Positions 24,801 to 35,846 of a DNA stretch of 64,000 nucleotides are shown piece by piece (position 1 is the first letter of the stretch; every line of letters begins with the position of its first letter). The stretch is from Lindgomyces ingoldianus. Lineage: Eukaryota > Ascomycota > Dothideomycetes > Pleosporales > Lindgomycetaceae. The DNA is taken from the NCBI RefSeq assembly GCF_010093535.1, contig NW_022985164.1, positions 1,725,629 to 1,789,628 on the forward strand, given 5' to 3'. A program made the position numbers and the translations under genes. Under the pieces are notes generated by a model. The model did not search any database and was not told where the DNA came from. It saw only the letters and a list, made by a program, of their open reading frames with translations.

Positions 24801-26677
24801 TTTTTATTAGCAGTTATTAGTGCTATAGGCGTTGCTTCTGTAAAGAACACACTATTTATAGTTTTATTGCATTGCTAAAGCTTTTCTAGAGATTACTAGG
24901 CTTAGTAGTAGTGTTTTAGGTTTTCTAGGTACTAGTTCTAGTATTATAAACTTAGTAGGCCTACCTATTTTTTCTAGTTTCTAGTTTTTAATTTTTATAA
25001 AAAATTACTATTACTTTTTTTATTTATAATATTATACTTAACTCTAGCTATCTGCTGTATTATGTTAAATGTAAAGTAGTTGTTACTAATGTTTATTTAA
25101 TAAAGCAAAACTATATAATAACTTAAGTAGTTATATTATAAACTACACTTTTAGCATTTATATTTTTAAAACTGTTAGGAAAGCTTTTTTACTAAAGTGC
25201 TAAAAGTTTAGTCTTAAAAAGGGAACTACTTTTTTCTTTTTTTAACATTTATAATATATTCTTAGATCTAAGTTTTTTCTTTATATTCTTTAAAAATTAT
25301 AAGGTTTTATAACACTATGTTTAAACTACTAAGGTTTTAAATAGCTACTTTTTAATATGCTTTAAAACAGCTATTTAAAGAGTAGTTTTCTTTATATTAC
25401 TAGTAAAGTTTATTATTTAGTCTTTTTAATATTTTCTTATTTATAAGGCTGTATTTAGCAGTAATAGTTTTTATTATTATAGTAGTATTTTTATTCTTCT
25501 CTTTCTAGAAGTTTAGGTAATTTTAGCAGAAATGTTCTACTTTTTTATAGTTTAAGTAGGCTTTGTTTTTTAACTACTTTTATTATTCTTTTGTTAAAGG
25601 CAGCTTATTATGTCCTAGGACTTAGTTTTTCTTTAAAAAGTAGCTTTATATATACTTTATATAACTAAAGTTTATTAGTTTTTTATTATACTATAAAAGC
25701 TTTTTTTTTAGGGGTAAAATTTAGCCTTTAGAGAGTTTATTTTTATTTTTATTTTTATTACACTTTTTATAATAGTTGTTGTAAGTTATAGCTTATGTAA
25801 TATAATTTTTTAAAGTAGTTAGCTTATTATTATATATAAATTTATCTTTTACTATTTTGCTAAGTCTGTTGTAGAATATATAGCATAAGGCCTTTTAGTT
25901 AGTTTATCTACAAATAGCTAGTTGCTTCTAGAAGCGTGCTGCATAGCTCTAGATAGTGCTGTTGCTTTATTTTATAGTGTCTAGTTTATTAGCTATAATT
26001 TTTTATTTATTTAAAGTTTTATAAATAGCTGTTAGAGCTTTTTTAAAGCTTTTAATGCTGTTAAATATTTTCTTTATTTTAAAAGTAAGTGCTACACTAT
26101 TAGCTCTAAAGTCTATCTAATTATCTGCGTAGAGCTAGAACTAGATTATAGGGGGACCTTCTAGGTGTAGTCCTATTTAGGATATTATTTCTACATTAGT
26201 TTAAAATGCTTCTTTATTATACTATATATAAAAATAACATTTTATAAAAAATAAGTAAAAGTTTTTAAGTAATTCTTTAAAAAGCTTTAAAAAGGCTAAC
26301 TTTAAAGTCTTTTTAGCTATATTACTTACTTTCTTTATTAAGATATTTTAAATTTTTACTAGCTTTACTTATAACTTATGTATTTAGTAGGTGTAGCTAG
26401 TTACTTCTTAGAAGCTTAATAGTCTAGAGGGTGTTTATAATTTTACTACTTTTTAATAAAAGTTAGTAATTTTTTACTTAAGCTTTTATAGCTTACAAAC
26501 TTTATTACTAATCTACTAAAGTTTTTTAATATTATTCTAAATTAAATTAATCTGTTCTGCTAAAATAGCTTTGCTTTAGGTAGAAACTTTTATAAATTTT
26601 AATAGTATAGTGTAGGCTATGTTAGAATCTAAGTTGTGTTAAGAGGTATCTATACTTTTTAAAAAGGTAGTGTTTAA

Positions 26678-27291
26678 TGTTATAATTTTTACTTTATAAA
26701 AGCACTTAGGTCTTATAATATTTCTAGAGGGGAAGTAAGACAGATAGTAGGGGCTAACTAGTAGGGTGTACAGTCCTACGTACAGGCTAATAGGCTACTA
26801 GAGGAAAGGAGAGTGACTAGATTATAGTTTACCCTATATGTAGCAGTAAAAAGGCTAGGTTAAACAGTCCTGTTAGATAGAATTAGAGGTATATATAGTG
26901 TAAGATATATAAATAGTATTATAGCTTTTTAGAAAGCTAAATGCTACTTAGTCTATATAAAAAATAAACTAAATATTAAACACACCTTTTAAAAGTTATT
27001 TAAAGTAGAAACTATATACATATCTAAAGGCGCTAAAGTAAGTTTAGGTAAGTTTAAATAAGCTTTATAAATTAGCTCTACTGCTAACTTATCTTAGCTT
27101 GTCTAGACTTGCTAAGCTTCCTTAGGCCTCACGTCCTGTCCTCCTACTAGACAACGCATTCTTCTATTATCGCGGGCAGCTGTGCTGCTTCTGTGGCCTC
27201 TGGTTAGTCTATAAGCGAGCCCTGTCCTAACCCAGCTAGATTGTGGAGCACTGCTGGTGGAGTTACGCTGGTCTAACCGTAGACCGTAACA
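26678..27291 (-). repeat. B 5' LTR (right)
   Basis: Mirror of the left LTR: here the right, outer half (GGCCTCACGTCCTGTCCTCC and onward) is intact and the left, inner part is mutated. Confidence 0.9.
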
Positions 27292-28911
27292 TCTATTAAC
27301 TATAAGAGGCTTATAGGGAGCCTGCCTATGTAGTGGGAGCTCCGGCGCTAAGTGTCTTAGGCTGCTTGTCTAAAACACAGGTGCGACACTAGGACCATGT
27401 GCTCTCTTACGCGACACACCCCCTAGCTCACTAAGAGTAATAAGGGGAGCTAAAAGAGAGCAGAGCAGCACAATGTGTAGATAAAGCAGCTAAAAGATCT
27501 TAGACAGAGCTGCTAGAAGAGCTTAGACAGAGCTACTAGAAGAGCAAAACAGAGTAATAAAGAACAGTAAAAGAATAAAAAAAAGTAAAGTAACTATTAT
27601 AAAACACTTAAAGCGTAAGAGACAGTAAGCTCTTTGCACACATAGTTAGTACATAAAAAAAATAAGTAACACTTTATTAAGCATACTGCTAGTCTAGCTA
27701 GACCTAATTTATAACTTAATAAAAGCGCAAGCATGTAGCGTACAGTCTAGGCGCGCTGCGCTGTTAGGGATGCTATCTTAATCTACAACACTCTTACTAA
27801 GCTTATGCTGTAATGCTGCTAGAGTATAAAAGACTTCTAGTAGTAACTTTTAAAATCTATTTTTTTTTACTAAAGCATTTTATAAACTACTATATTATAC
27901 ACTTTTTAGTTACTTTTTAATTTAAGTAATTTTTTTATTTATTCGTAAGTTATAAAGCTTTTTATTTATATATCTTTTAATTATATACTTAAGGTGTCTG
28001 TAATATATTAGCTTTTATAAGTGCTATATGTTTAAATAGTAAAAGTAAAAGTGCTTTTTATTTAATTTTATTTTAAAAGTTATAACTATACACTTTTAGG
28101 CTTTTTTATTTATTTTATATAAGCTAAAAAAACTAAGCAGTATACTGCTTAAGTGTAAAAGCATTAGTAGTAGCGCCTAGTTAAGCTAGAAAGTCTAGCT
28201 TATATTAAGCCTACTTATAGTTATATTTAGTAGCTAAGTAAAAAAAGTCCTTAATAAAAAGCATGCTTTTAATATTTTTAAAATTAATAAGCTTTATATT
28301 AGTATAAGCTTATGTCTATTTAAGCAGCTAGTATGCTAGTAACTAATTCTCTTTTAATACTAAGTATAAAGTAACTTTTTAATAAGTTATTTATACTTAC
28401 TTTTTTTAGTTATTATTACTTAAGTAAAAGTTTCTTTTAAGCTTTTTAATAAGTGTATAGAGTAACTAATTACTTACTTATAAAGTTACTAGCTTAAGTA
28501 GTTAAAAGTTTACTATTCTATACACCTAGTTTTATAGCACCTAGAGCTTTAAAAAGAGCTGTGTGTATATTAATACCTTAATTTAATAAAAGTAAAAAGC
28601 TTTTAAGTTAGCTATATTAAAATTAGAGATTATAAGTGCTTTACTTATTAGATTAAGCTATAGTAGTGTGTCTAGGTTAATTTAGTCTTATACACCTTAA
28701 GCTTATATAAGGTATTTAAGCTGCGTGTACTATAGTAAAAATGTGTAGTAATTAATAAGTTAAATACTTATTAAAAGTGTAGTAACATTTACTAGTTAAT
28801 CTATAGCTTTAGTAGAAAAAAAATAATAAAAGTAAATAATAAAAAGTAGAGAATAAATAAGTGCTTTAATTAATGTAATATAAAAAAATTTACACTAACT
28901 AGGCCTATAAC

Positions 28912-29073
28912 TATTATAACTGCTAATTAGAGAGCAATAAAAAGTAAGTCTATTAACTATAAGAGGCTTATAGGGAGCCTGCCTATGTAGTAGGAGCTCT
29001 GGCGCCAAGTGTCTCAGGCTGCTTGTCTAAAACACAGGTGCGACACTAGGACCATGTGCTCTCTTACGCGACA
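28912..29073 (+). repeat. C right LTR
   Basis: 162 bp uninterrupted copy. Its first nine bases TATTATAAC are a C-to-T/G-to-A version of TGTCGCAAC at 13852, while its outer end GCGACA is intact. Confidence 0.8.
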
Positions 29074-29204
29074 GCTTTAAATAACACTTTATAAATATAC
29101 TAGGCTAGTTTATGCTAATATAGCCTACATTATGCTTAGTGCGCAAAGAATTAGCTATATTAGCTATAAATGCTATCTAAGAGGAAAATTCTTGTGTATA
29201 TAGC

Positions 29205-30108
29205 TGTTACAACCCTTGCTTCTAAAGCACTCGGGTCAATGTTGTTCCTAGTGAGGTAGGACGGTGGTTGAGGGGCCGACGGCAGGGTGTACAGTCCTGC
29301 GTAAGGGCTTAAGGGCTAATGCGCTGATGGAGTATAGAAGGGTGACCGGATCGTGGTTTGCCTGTATGCGGCAGTATAGAGGCCGTGTCAAACGGTCCTG
29401 TTGGACAGAATTAGAGGTATATATGGTGCAAGATATACAGATAGTATTGCAGCTCTTTAGAAAGCTAGAATGCTACTTAGTCTAAGTAAAAAGTAAATTA
29501 AACAATAAACTAAATGTTAAACACACCTTCTAAAGGTTGTTTAAGGTTAAAACTATATACATGTTCTAGGGTGCTAAGAATAAGTTAAGCAAGTTTATGC
29601 AAGCTTGCTAAGCACAACTTTATAAGCTCTCTTAGACTTGTCTTGTCTTTATAGCCTGCCTGTTTATTAGATAATGCATTCCTCTATAACTACAGGCAGC
29701 TACGCTGCTTCTGCATCTTCTAATTAGTGTAACGGCGCAGGCAAGACAATGGGTCCGAATGCGGAGGGAATCCACTCAGAGGCATATGGGAGTGCGTGGG
29801 GACTCTGAACCTGGGAATGCCATTAACACCTATAGGCCTTGTACGAAAGGATATCAGAAAACTACCGAGCTAGCTACAGGGGCGAGGTGCGACTAAATAC
29901 ATGAAGGAATAGGGGTACAGCAGGGGGCAGGGCAGAGTCGGGGCCAGGTCGAGGTCGGGGCCGATACGAGGGCCTTCCGGAGGTTCCGGGCGACCTGAGA
30001 TGGAACGAGAATTGTTACAATTAGTCTGTAAGCAAACTCTGCTCTAACCTAGCTAAATTATAGAGCACTTTAGGTAGAGTTATGTTAGTCTAACTATAGA
30101 CTGTAACA
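29205..30108 (-). repeat. Solo LTR-B, interrupted by a solo LTR-E
   Basis: TGTTACAACC...CTGTAACA with target duplication ATAGC (29200-29204, 30109-30113). About 607 bp without the nested piece. It is a diverged B-type LTR with much less RIP damage than B itself. It carries a 73-codon frame (29264-29485) that is not a gene. A single LTR implies recombination between the two LTRs of a former full element. Confidence 0.85.
29728..30019 (-). repeat. Solo LTR-E, nearly unmutated
   Basis: 292 bp, target duplication ATTAG (29723-29727, 30020-30024). It keeps GGCGCAGGCAAGAC and a GC-rich GTCGGGGCCAGGTCGAGG stretch, so it entered or escaped after the main wave of RIP. Confidence 0.9.
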
Positions 30109-30474
30109 ATAGCTTAAGTATAGTCTTAATAATTACCTACTTCTTATTATTACTTAGCTTTTATAAGTTAGCTATAAAATTAGCTTATAAAGGTTATCTA
30201 GCACTATAGTTATTTATTGTTTTTTAAAAGACTTTATACATAGCTATAGTATGTTTTTTTAAAAGTTTTATGTTTTATTTAAAAGCTTAGAGTGTAAGCT
30301 ATATCTAATATTCTTTTAGCATGTTTAAGTAGTGTTGTTAGAAATGCATTAGTATAAAAAAAGTAGTTTAGTAAAGTCTTAGCAAAAGTAAGCAACTTAG
30401 GTGTGTAAGCAACTCGCCTGTAAAGTACGTTACTTTAAAGGCTTACTTTTACTTATTTTAGTTAATTTTACATA

Positions 30475-31902
30475 ACGTACTTCACAGGCAAGTTGCTTAC
30501 ACACCTAAGTTACTTACTTTTGCTAAGACCCTACTAAACTACTTTTCCTACACTAATGCATTTCTAATAATACTACTTAAACGCGCTAAAAGAATGTTAG
30601 GTATAGCTTATACTCTAAGCTTTTAAATAAAACATAAAACTCTTAAAAAAACATGCTATAGCTATATATAAAGTCTTTTAAAAAAATAACTATAGCACTA
30701 GACAACCTTTATAAGCTAATTTTATAGTAAACTTATAAAGGCTAGGTAATAACAAGAAGTAGGTAATTATTAAGACTATACTTAAGCGATATACATAAGG
30801 ATTTTCCTCTTAGATAGCATTTATAGCTAATATAGCTAATTCTTTACACGCTAAGCATAATCTAGGCTATGTTAGCATAAACTAGCTTTATATGTTTAAG
30901 AAGTGTTATTTAGAGCTTAAAGTAATGTTTAAGTGTAGTACAACTATAAAAGAGCTTTTTATAAGAGTTCTAAAGTAATTTAGAGCAGGTTTAGCCTTAT
31001 AGAGAATATTAAAGCTAAGTATAGTATCTAGGATAATAACATGTACAACTTTTGTAACAGCACAGGCAAGACAATAGGTCTAAATGCGGTGGGAATCCAC
31101 TTAGAGGCATATGGGAGTGCGTGGGGACTCTAAACCTGGGAATGCCATTAACACCTATAGGCCTTATACAAAAGAATATTAGAAAACTACTAAGCTAGCT
31201 ACAGGGTCAAGGTGCAACTAAATACATAAGGGAATAGGAGTAACAGTAGGGGGCCAGGCAGAGTTAGGGCTAGGTTAAGTCAGGGTCGAGCCAGGGTTAG
31301 AGTCAGGGTTAGAGCCGATACAGAGACCCTTCAGATAGGTTCTAGGCAACCTAAGATAGAACAATTTATAAGAATTGTTACAACTTTAGTAAGATAGGCT
31401 TTATTATAGGCTAAATATTTATTAACTATACTTGCGCTTAAAGCTTTACTTTAAGCTTTAAATAACACTTTATAAATATACTAGGCTAGTTTATACTAAC
31501 ATAGCCTAAATTACACTTAGCGCGTAAAGAATTAGCTATATTAGCTATAAATGCTATCTAAGAGGAAAATCCTTGCGCATATAGCTTAAGTATAGTCTTA
31601 ATAATTACTTACTTCTTATTATTACTTAGCCTTTATAAGTTAGCTGTAGAATTAGCTTATAAAAGTTGTCTAGCGCTATAGTTATTTATTATTTTTTAAA
31701 AAACTTTATACATAGCTGCAGCATGTTTCTTTAAAAGTTTTATATTTTATTTAAAAGCTTAGAGTGTAAGCTATATTTAATATTCTTTTAGCATGTTTAA
31801 GTAGTATTGTTAGGAATGCATTAGTATAAAAAAAGTAGTTTAGTAGAGTCTTAGTAAAAGTAAGTAACTTAGGTGTGTAAGCAACTTGCCTGTAAAGTAC
31901 GT
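30475..31902 (+). mobile_element. D2: second fold-back Fot1-like derivative, holding a solo LTR-E
   Basis: TA at 30473-30474 and 31903-31904. Without the LTR it is about 1.09 kb. The left arm, about 30475-30945, is matched in reverse complement by about 31430-31902. Arms and loop correspond piece by piece to D, so the two are copies of one rearranged element. It is inserted in X only 44 bp from D. Confidence 0.8.
31053..31382 (-). repeat. Solo LTR-E with an expanded internal minisatellite
   Basis: 330 bp against 291 normally, target duplication ACTTT (31048-31052, 31383-31387). The extra length is repeated CAGGGTTAGAG-type units at about 31290-31315. RIP damage is intermediate. Confidence 0.85.
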
Positions 31903-32326
31903 TATATTTATTTAAAAATAACTTAAAGTTATTAAGTAAAAGTAAAGTAAAAGTATAAAGTACAACTAAAACTAAAATAGTTGTTGCGTTTGCTAAAAGG
32001 TTAACCTTCTAGCTAGCACAGCAGAAGGATATATATAGACAGATAGCTGTACGCGACAATAGTAGTATATTTTATACTAATAAAGTAGTAGTTAGGATAG
32101 TATATATAAAATCTAACTATTTTAAAAGTTTATTTTTTTTACACTTCTACTTTCTTTATAAGTTAGAATTTAGAAAATTTTAAACTTTTTAAAGTAAGTA
32201 TATTCTAAGCTACTTTAGTATAATCTAGTATAAAAAGATGCTAATAAGCTTTAATAGTTTTATTTTACTTTACTTACACTTACTTATTACTTAATCTGCC
32301 TTTAGCTTTTTTCTTTATACTTAACT
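31903..32326. other. X-internal AT-rich DNA
   Basis: The first 60 bp match the left X copy in inverse orientation. The rest is TpA-rich without a recognisable domain, apart from the TRIM solo LTR listed separately. Confidence 0.5.
31982..32058 (+). repeat. Solo LTR of the TRIM family
   Basis: 77 bp, TGTTGCGTTTGC...GCGACA, target duplication ATAGT (31977-31981, 32059-32063). Nearly identical to both LTRs of the TRIM at 34775 and hardly mutated. Confidence 0.85.
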
Positions 32327-32616
32327 TGTAACAATTCTTACGAATTGTTCTATCTCAGGTCGCTTAGAACCTATCTAAAGGGTCTCTGTATCAGCCCTAA
32401 CTATAACTCAACCCTGTCCCCCGCAGTTACCTCTATTCCCTCTAAGTATTTAGTTGCACCTCTTCTCTTAGCTAGCTTAGTAGTTTTCTAATATCCTTTG
32501 TACAAGGCCTATAGGTGTTAATAGAGATCCTAGGTTATTAAGTCCCCACGCACTTCTATATGCCTATAAGTGGATTCCTACCGCATCTAGACCCATTGTC
32601 TTGCCTGTGCTGTTAC
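32327..32616 (+). repeat. Solo LTR-E
   Basis: 290 bp, target duplication TAACT (32322-32326, 32617-32621). Moderately RIP-altered. Confidence 0.85.
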
Positions 32617-32768
32617 ATAACTTTACTTTATAACTTAAAAATAAATATTTATAGCTTACTTATTATAGTTTAGCTATAGTTTTTTTTAAAAAAAAATTAA
32701 TTAGCTTTAGCTAATATAAACTTATATTTTAATAACTTTTATATTTAATACATTAATAAAATGTCTTA
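32617..32768. other. X-internal AT-rich DNA
   Basis: Very AT-rich, no gene or repeat boundary seen other than the flanking insertions. Confidence 0.4.
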
Positions 32769-33299
32769 ACGTACTTCATAGGCGAGTTGCTCACACACCC
32801 GAGTCGCTTACTTTTGCTAAGACCCCACCCTAACAAACTCTATTATAGCCTATAACAACCCGCTCTAGCACTATATAGTACAGTACAGCCTAGAATATTA
32901 TTTAGATACTACTTCTACTTCTTACTTACATGTTTGTGTGTTATGCCTAGTCTAATTACACTATCTGCAGCGCCTTTAGAATAGCTTACCTACTTTAGCT
33001 TACACCTGCTTCTTTGCCTTTTTTCTATTACTGCGCGCTTTAAACTTCTTTAGAGCTGTTAAGTGTAGGCTTTTTTAAATTATTAAGGTCTTTTCTGCCT
33101 TAATCTACTTTCTTTTATATAATTTATATTATATAGTAGCCTTATTAGCTACTTAAAGCTTAGTAATTTTTTATTACACTAATACTAGCTTATATGTAAT
33201 TATTACTACCTTTTTTAAAACTTTTTTAAACACTTTAACTATAGAAGTTAGTAAACTATTTATATACTTCTAAATTTTTATTTTTATAAGCATTAATTA

Positions 33300-33588
33300 T
33301 GTAATAATTCTTATAAATTGTTCTATCTTAAGTCGCCTAGAACCTCTAGAAGGCCCTTGTATTAGCCCTAACCTTAACCTAGCCCTAACCCCTGCTATTA
33401 CTCTTATTCCCTTATGTATTTAGTTGCACCTTGCCTCTATAGCTAGCTTAGTAGTTTTCTAATATTCTTTTATATAAGGCCTATAGGTGTTAATAGCATT
33501 TCTAGGTTTAGAGTCCCTACGCACTTCTATATGCCTTTAAGTAGATTCCCTCTGCATTTAGACCTATTATCTTGCCTGTGCTGTTACA
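33300..33588 (+). repeat. Solo LTR-E inside H
   Basis: 289 bp, target duplication AATTA (33295-33299, 33589-33593). Strongly RIP-altered, including runs such as CCCTAACCTTAACC that imitate telomere repeats. Confidence 0.85.
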
Positions 33589-34774
33589 AATTATAACCTA
33601 AGTTCTAAGGTATTACTTAAGGTTTACAACTACTAGAGCTTGTTATATATAAGTAGTAGTAGTAATAAAGTGCGCAACTTTACATTAAGGCCTATTATAA
33701 CTTATTATAGGTTAAAAGGAACTAATCTAGCGCCTTAAAACTTTTTTTAAATATTACTAAAAGTAATTACAGCATTATAAGCTACTTTAAAGCATAGTAA
33801 AAACTTTATTTTTATAATATAAGTAATTTAGTTATGTATAAGGTTTTTAGCTTAGCACTTATATACCTTTTTTAAAGCAGTAAAACAACCTACATTAAGT
33901 AGCTATAAAAAGTGTAATAAGTAAAAAAGTATATAAATAGTAATAATTTTATTATCTTTATAGTATTACTAAAAGTAAAGTAAGTTATAGCTCTTATAGC
34001 TATTAATAACTAGTAGATAGTAGCTGCTAATAGTACACTTCTTATATGCATGTTAAAGTGCTTTAACTAGTCTAGACTAAGCTAATTAGTAGTCTAGCTA
34101 CGCTTAGAGATTATAATAACTTAATCTTAAAGTAGATTTTCTTTTTTATACTAGTTTAAAAAGTAGTTGCTACTCTAGAAAATAATAAACAGTAAAATAG
34201 CCTACTTTTTAGCATTAATGCCCTAGATAGCTATTATCTACTTCTAGTTACCTAGCTAGACTGCTTTTAGCTGTTCTTATCTCTCTAAACTTATAACAAC
34301 TACTCTAGTAGATATCTAGCCTATTATAACCCTTATTTTATTAAAGTTGTACATATTATTATTTTAGATGCTATACTTAGCTTTAATATTCTCTATAAAG
34401 TTAAACTAGCTTTAAATTACTATAAAAATTTTATAAAAGGCTTTTTTATAGTTATACTTACACTTAAACTTTACTTTAAGCTTTAAGTAACACTTAATAA
34501 ATATATTAAGCTAGTTTATGCTAACATAGCCTATATTATGCTTAGTGTGTAAAGAATTAGCTATATTAGCTATAGCTACTAGCTAGGGGGGAAATCCTTA
34601 CGCATCTAGCTTAAGTATGTGCTAAATAATTATCTGCTTCTTGTTATTATTTAGCTTTTATAAGTTAGCTATATAATTAGCTTAGAAAAGTTATCTAGCG
34701 TGTTAGTTACTTATTATCTTTTAAAAAACTTTATAGATAGCTGTAGCATGTTACTTAGAAAGTGTTACATTTTA

Positions 34775-35199
34775 TGTTGCGTTTGCTAAAAGGTTAACCT
34801 TCTAGCTAGCACAGCAGAAGGATATATATAGACGGATAGCTGTACACAACACACCCCCTAGCTTAAACTGTGGAACAAGAGAGGTAAAACATAGTAAAAC
34901 AACCTTAACACACCCTTCCTCTTTAGCCTAAGCAACAGAACTTAGAGACAGATCTAAATGCAAGGTAGCCTCTGTAATAGACGCACTGCCTAAATGCTCT
35001 TTGCTAAGCGTGGGAATTAAACACGCAGTGCTCTAGGATAATGCGATCCTATTAGTAGAGCAGGGGTGTGCAAATTTTTAAGCGCTAACTATCTACACTA
35101 CGCCGCGAACTAGGCTTATAACTGTTGTGTTTGCTAAAAGGTTAACCTTCTAGCTAGCACAGCAGAAGGATATATATAGATGGATAGCTGTACGCGACA
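34775..35199 (+). mobile_element. TRIM: miniature LTR retroelement, 425 bp
   Basis: Two 77-bp LTRs (34775-34851, 35123-35199) around 271 bp, target duplication TTTTA (34770-34774, 35200-35204), inserted in H. No coding capacity, so it must have been mobilised by another element. The internal region starts CACCCCCTAGCT and ends AACTAGGCTTATAAC, as in element C. It is much less mutated than its surroundings. A hairpin plus a T-arm/B-box-like motif lie at about 35008-35062. Confidence 0.85.
35008..35062 (-). other. tRNA-like or Pol III-like motif inside the TRIM
   Basis: On the minus strand, GTTTAATTCCC resembles a B box and is flanked by pairing arms GCGTG/CACGC like a T arm. Next to it GCTCTA/TAGAGC encloses AGGAT/ATCCT, a nested hairpin. 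A full cloverleaf cannot be folded by eye. Confidence 0.25.
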
Positions 35200-35357
35200 T
35201 TTTATTTAAAAGCTTAGAGCGTAAGCTGCATCTAACATGCCTTTAACACGTCTAAGTAGTGTTATTAGAAATGCATTAGTGTAGAAAAAGTAGTATAGTA
35301 GGGTCTTAGCAAAAGTAAGCAACTTAGGTGTGTGAGCAACTTGCCTATAAAGTACGT

Positions 35358-35529
35358 TATAAGAGCATTATAAATAAAAGTAGTAGCTATTATATACTTA
35401 TAAATAATAAATTACATTTTAGTATAAAAGAATTAAGTATATAAAGTGTGCTTATTACTTTAAATTTAGTAAAAAGTGCTTTAAAGTGCATATTCTAGCT
35501 TTTTTATAGCATATTTATACGCAGTCTGT
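35358..35529. other. X-internal AT-rich DNA
   Basis: Very AT-rich, no recognisable feature. Confidence 0.4.
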
Positions 35530-35846
35530 TGTCACGATTGTGCACGAGTAAGGTTATAGAGCTTCACAGAGGTCTAGTTTAATTACTACGTGAGGTATTA
35601 TAGTAGGTACAAGACGTTGTGTAAGGAACAGAAAAGTTTAGAAAGAAATTAGTAATTAAATACTTAGCTTAGAAGTCTAAGCGCTTTAGGTATAAATTAA
35701 GCCTATTTTAAGTTTAGTTAGTGTTAAAGCAGTTTATGCTTAAGTTTATGTCTATATTATGTTATATTTATGTTAAACATGCACTAATAATACTCTAGTA
35801 TACGTCTAATACAGTTATGTCTAGGATCTAGGGAGGATACTGTAAC
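35530..35846 (-). repeat. A3 3' LTR (left)
   Basis: 317 bp. The outer end keeps GATTGTGCACGAGTAAGG and ACGTGAGG; the inner end is mutated. Confidence 0.9.

Larger units (their letters stand above)
14507..26677 (-). pseudogene. B gag-pol remnant
   Basis: Reads right to left. A zinc knuckle at about 25516-25558 reads YLNYKKVEHF with three of four CCHC ligands lost. The RT box at 23074-23097 reads YLDNVLIY, the second catalytic Asp replaced by Asn. The integrase region at about 15840-15990 has the QTD.QTE.VN...VEKYLRKY pattern. Element A1 interrupts the pol part at 16234. All damage seen is transition-type and generates TAA/TAG. Confidence 0.8.
13894..27291 (-). mobile_element. B: Ty3/gypsy element, split by A1
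   Basis: LTRs of 613-614 bp (13894-14506, 26678-27291), TGTTACA...TAACA ends, target duplication TCTAT (13889-13893, 27292-27296). A purine tract on the minus strand follows the left LTR (complement of CGCTGCCCCTTCTCCC), so the element reads leftward. Without A1 it is about 7.7 kb. Confidence 0.9.
13852..29073 (+). mobile_element. C: small non-coding LTR element, split by B
   Basis: LTRs of 162 bp, TGTCGC...GCGACA. The left one is 13852-13893 plus 27297-27416, the right one 28912-29073. The target duplication is GCTTT (13847-13851, 29074-29078). The internal region 27417-28911 is only 1.5 kb with no recognisable protein domain, so C is non-autonomous. It contains a duplicated 22-bp unit beginning CAGAGCTGCTAGAAGAGC at about 27515-27546. 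The first internal bases (CACCCCCTAGCT) and the last ones (AACTAGGCCTATAAC) match those of the TRIM at 34775. Strand is arbitrary. Confidence 0.75.
6885..30430 (+). mobile_element. D: fold-back derivative of the Fot1-like transposon, split by E1, C and a solo LTR-B
   Basis: Bounded by TA at 6883-6884 and 30431-30432, with inverted termini containing GGCGAGTTGCTTACACACC. Own sequence is 6885-7279, 13591-13851, 29079-29204 and 30114-30430, about 1.1 kb once the insertions and their duplicated target sites are removed. Its right part is the reverse complement of its left part: both arms are the 5' portion of the transposase gene, about 470 bp each, around a loop of about 155 bp. D2 has the same structure and breakpoints. 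It cannot encode a full transposase and would have depended on elements such as G or H. Confidence 0.75.
32870..35290 (-). pseudogene. H transposase remnant (DDE, Fot1/pogo type)
   Basis: Reads leftward. The C-terminal tail (about 32880-33060) has the Cys/His pattern C..C....HN....C that closes many Fot1-like transposases. The second catalytic Asp lies in the LLVIN-SYNSYN motif near 34002-34004 and is Asn. The first Asp region (MYNF-N-K) is near 34340. Interrupted twice by insertions and riddled with TAA/TAG. The intact protein would have bound the inverted ends and cut at TA targets. Confidence 0.75.
32769..35357 (-). mobile_element. H: full-length Fot1/pogo-like DNA transposon
   Basis: TA at 32767-32768 and 35358-35359, termini ACGTACTT...AAGTACGT with the GAGTTGCTCACACACC-type inverted repeat. 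Removing the solo LTR-E and the TRIM leaves about 1865 bp, the same as G after its insertions are removed (about 1860 bp), so this is the full size of the family. Confidence 0.85.

Noticed and set aside
29264..29485. 73-codon open frame as a small gene
   Set aside because: It lies wholly inside a solo LTR-B and owes its openness to the LTR's low RIP load; no family resemblance.
33360..33400. CCCTAACC-like runs inside LTR-E copies (also near 41650 and 41735) as telomere repeats
   Set aside because: Unmutated copies read CGGCCCTGACCATGACTC at the same place; the telomere look arises by C-to-T/G-to-A change.
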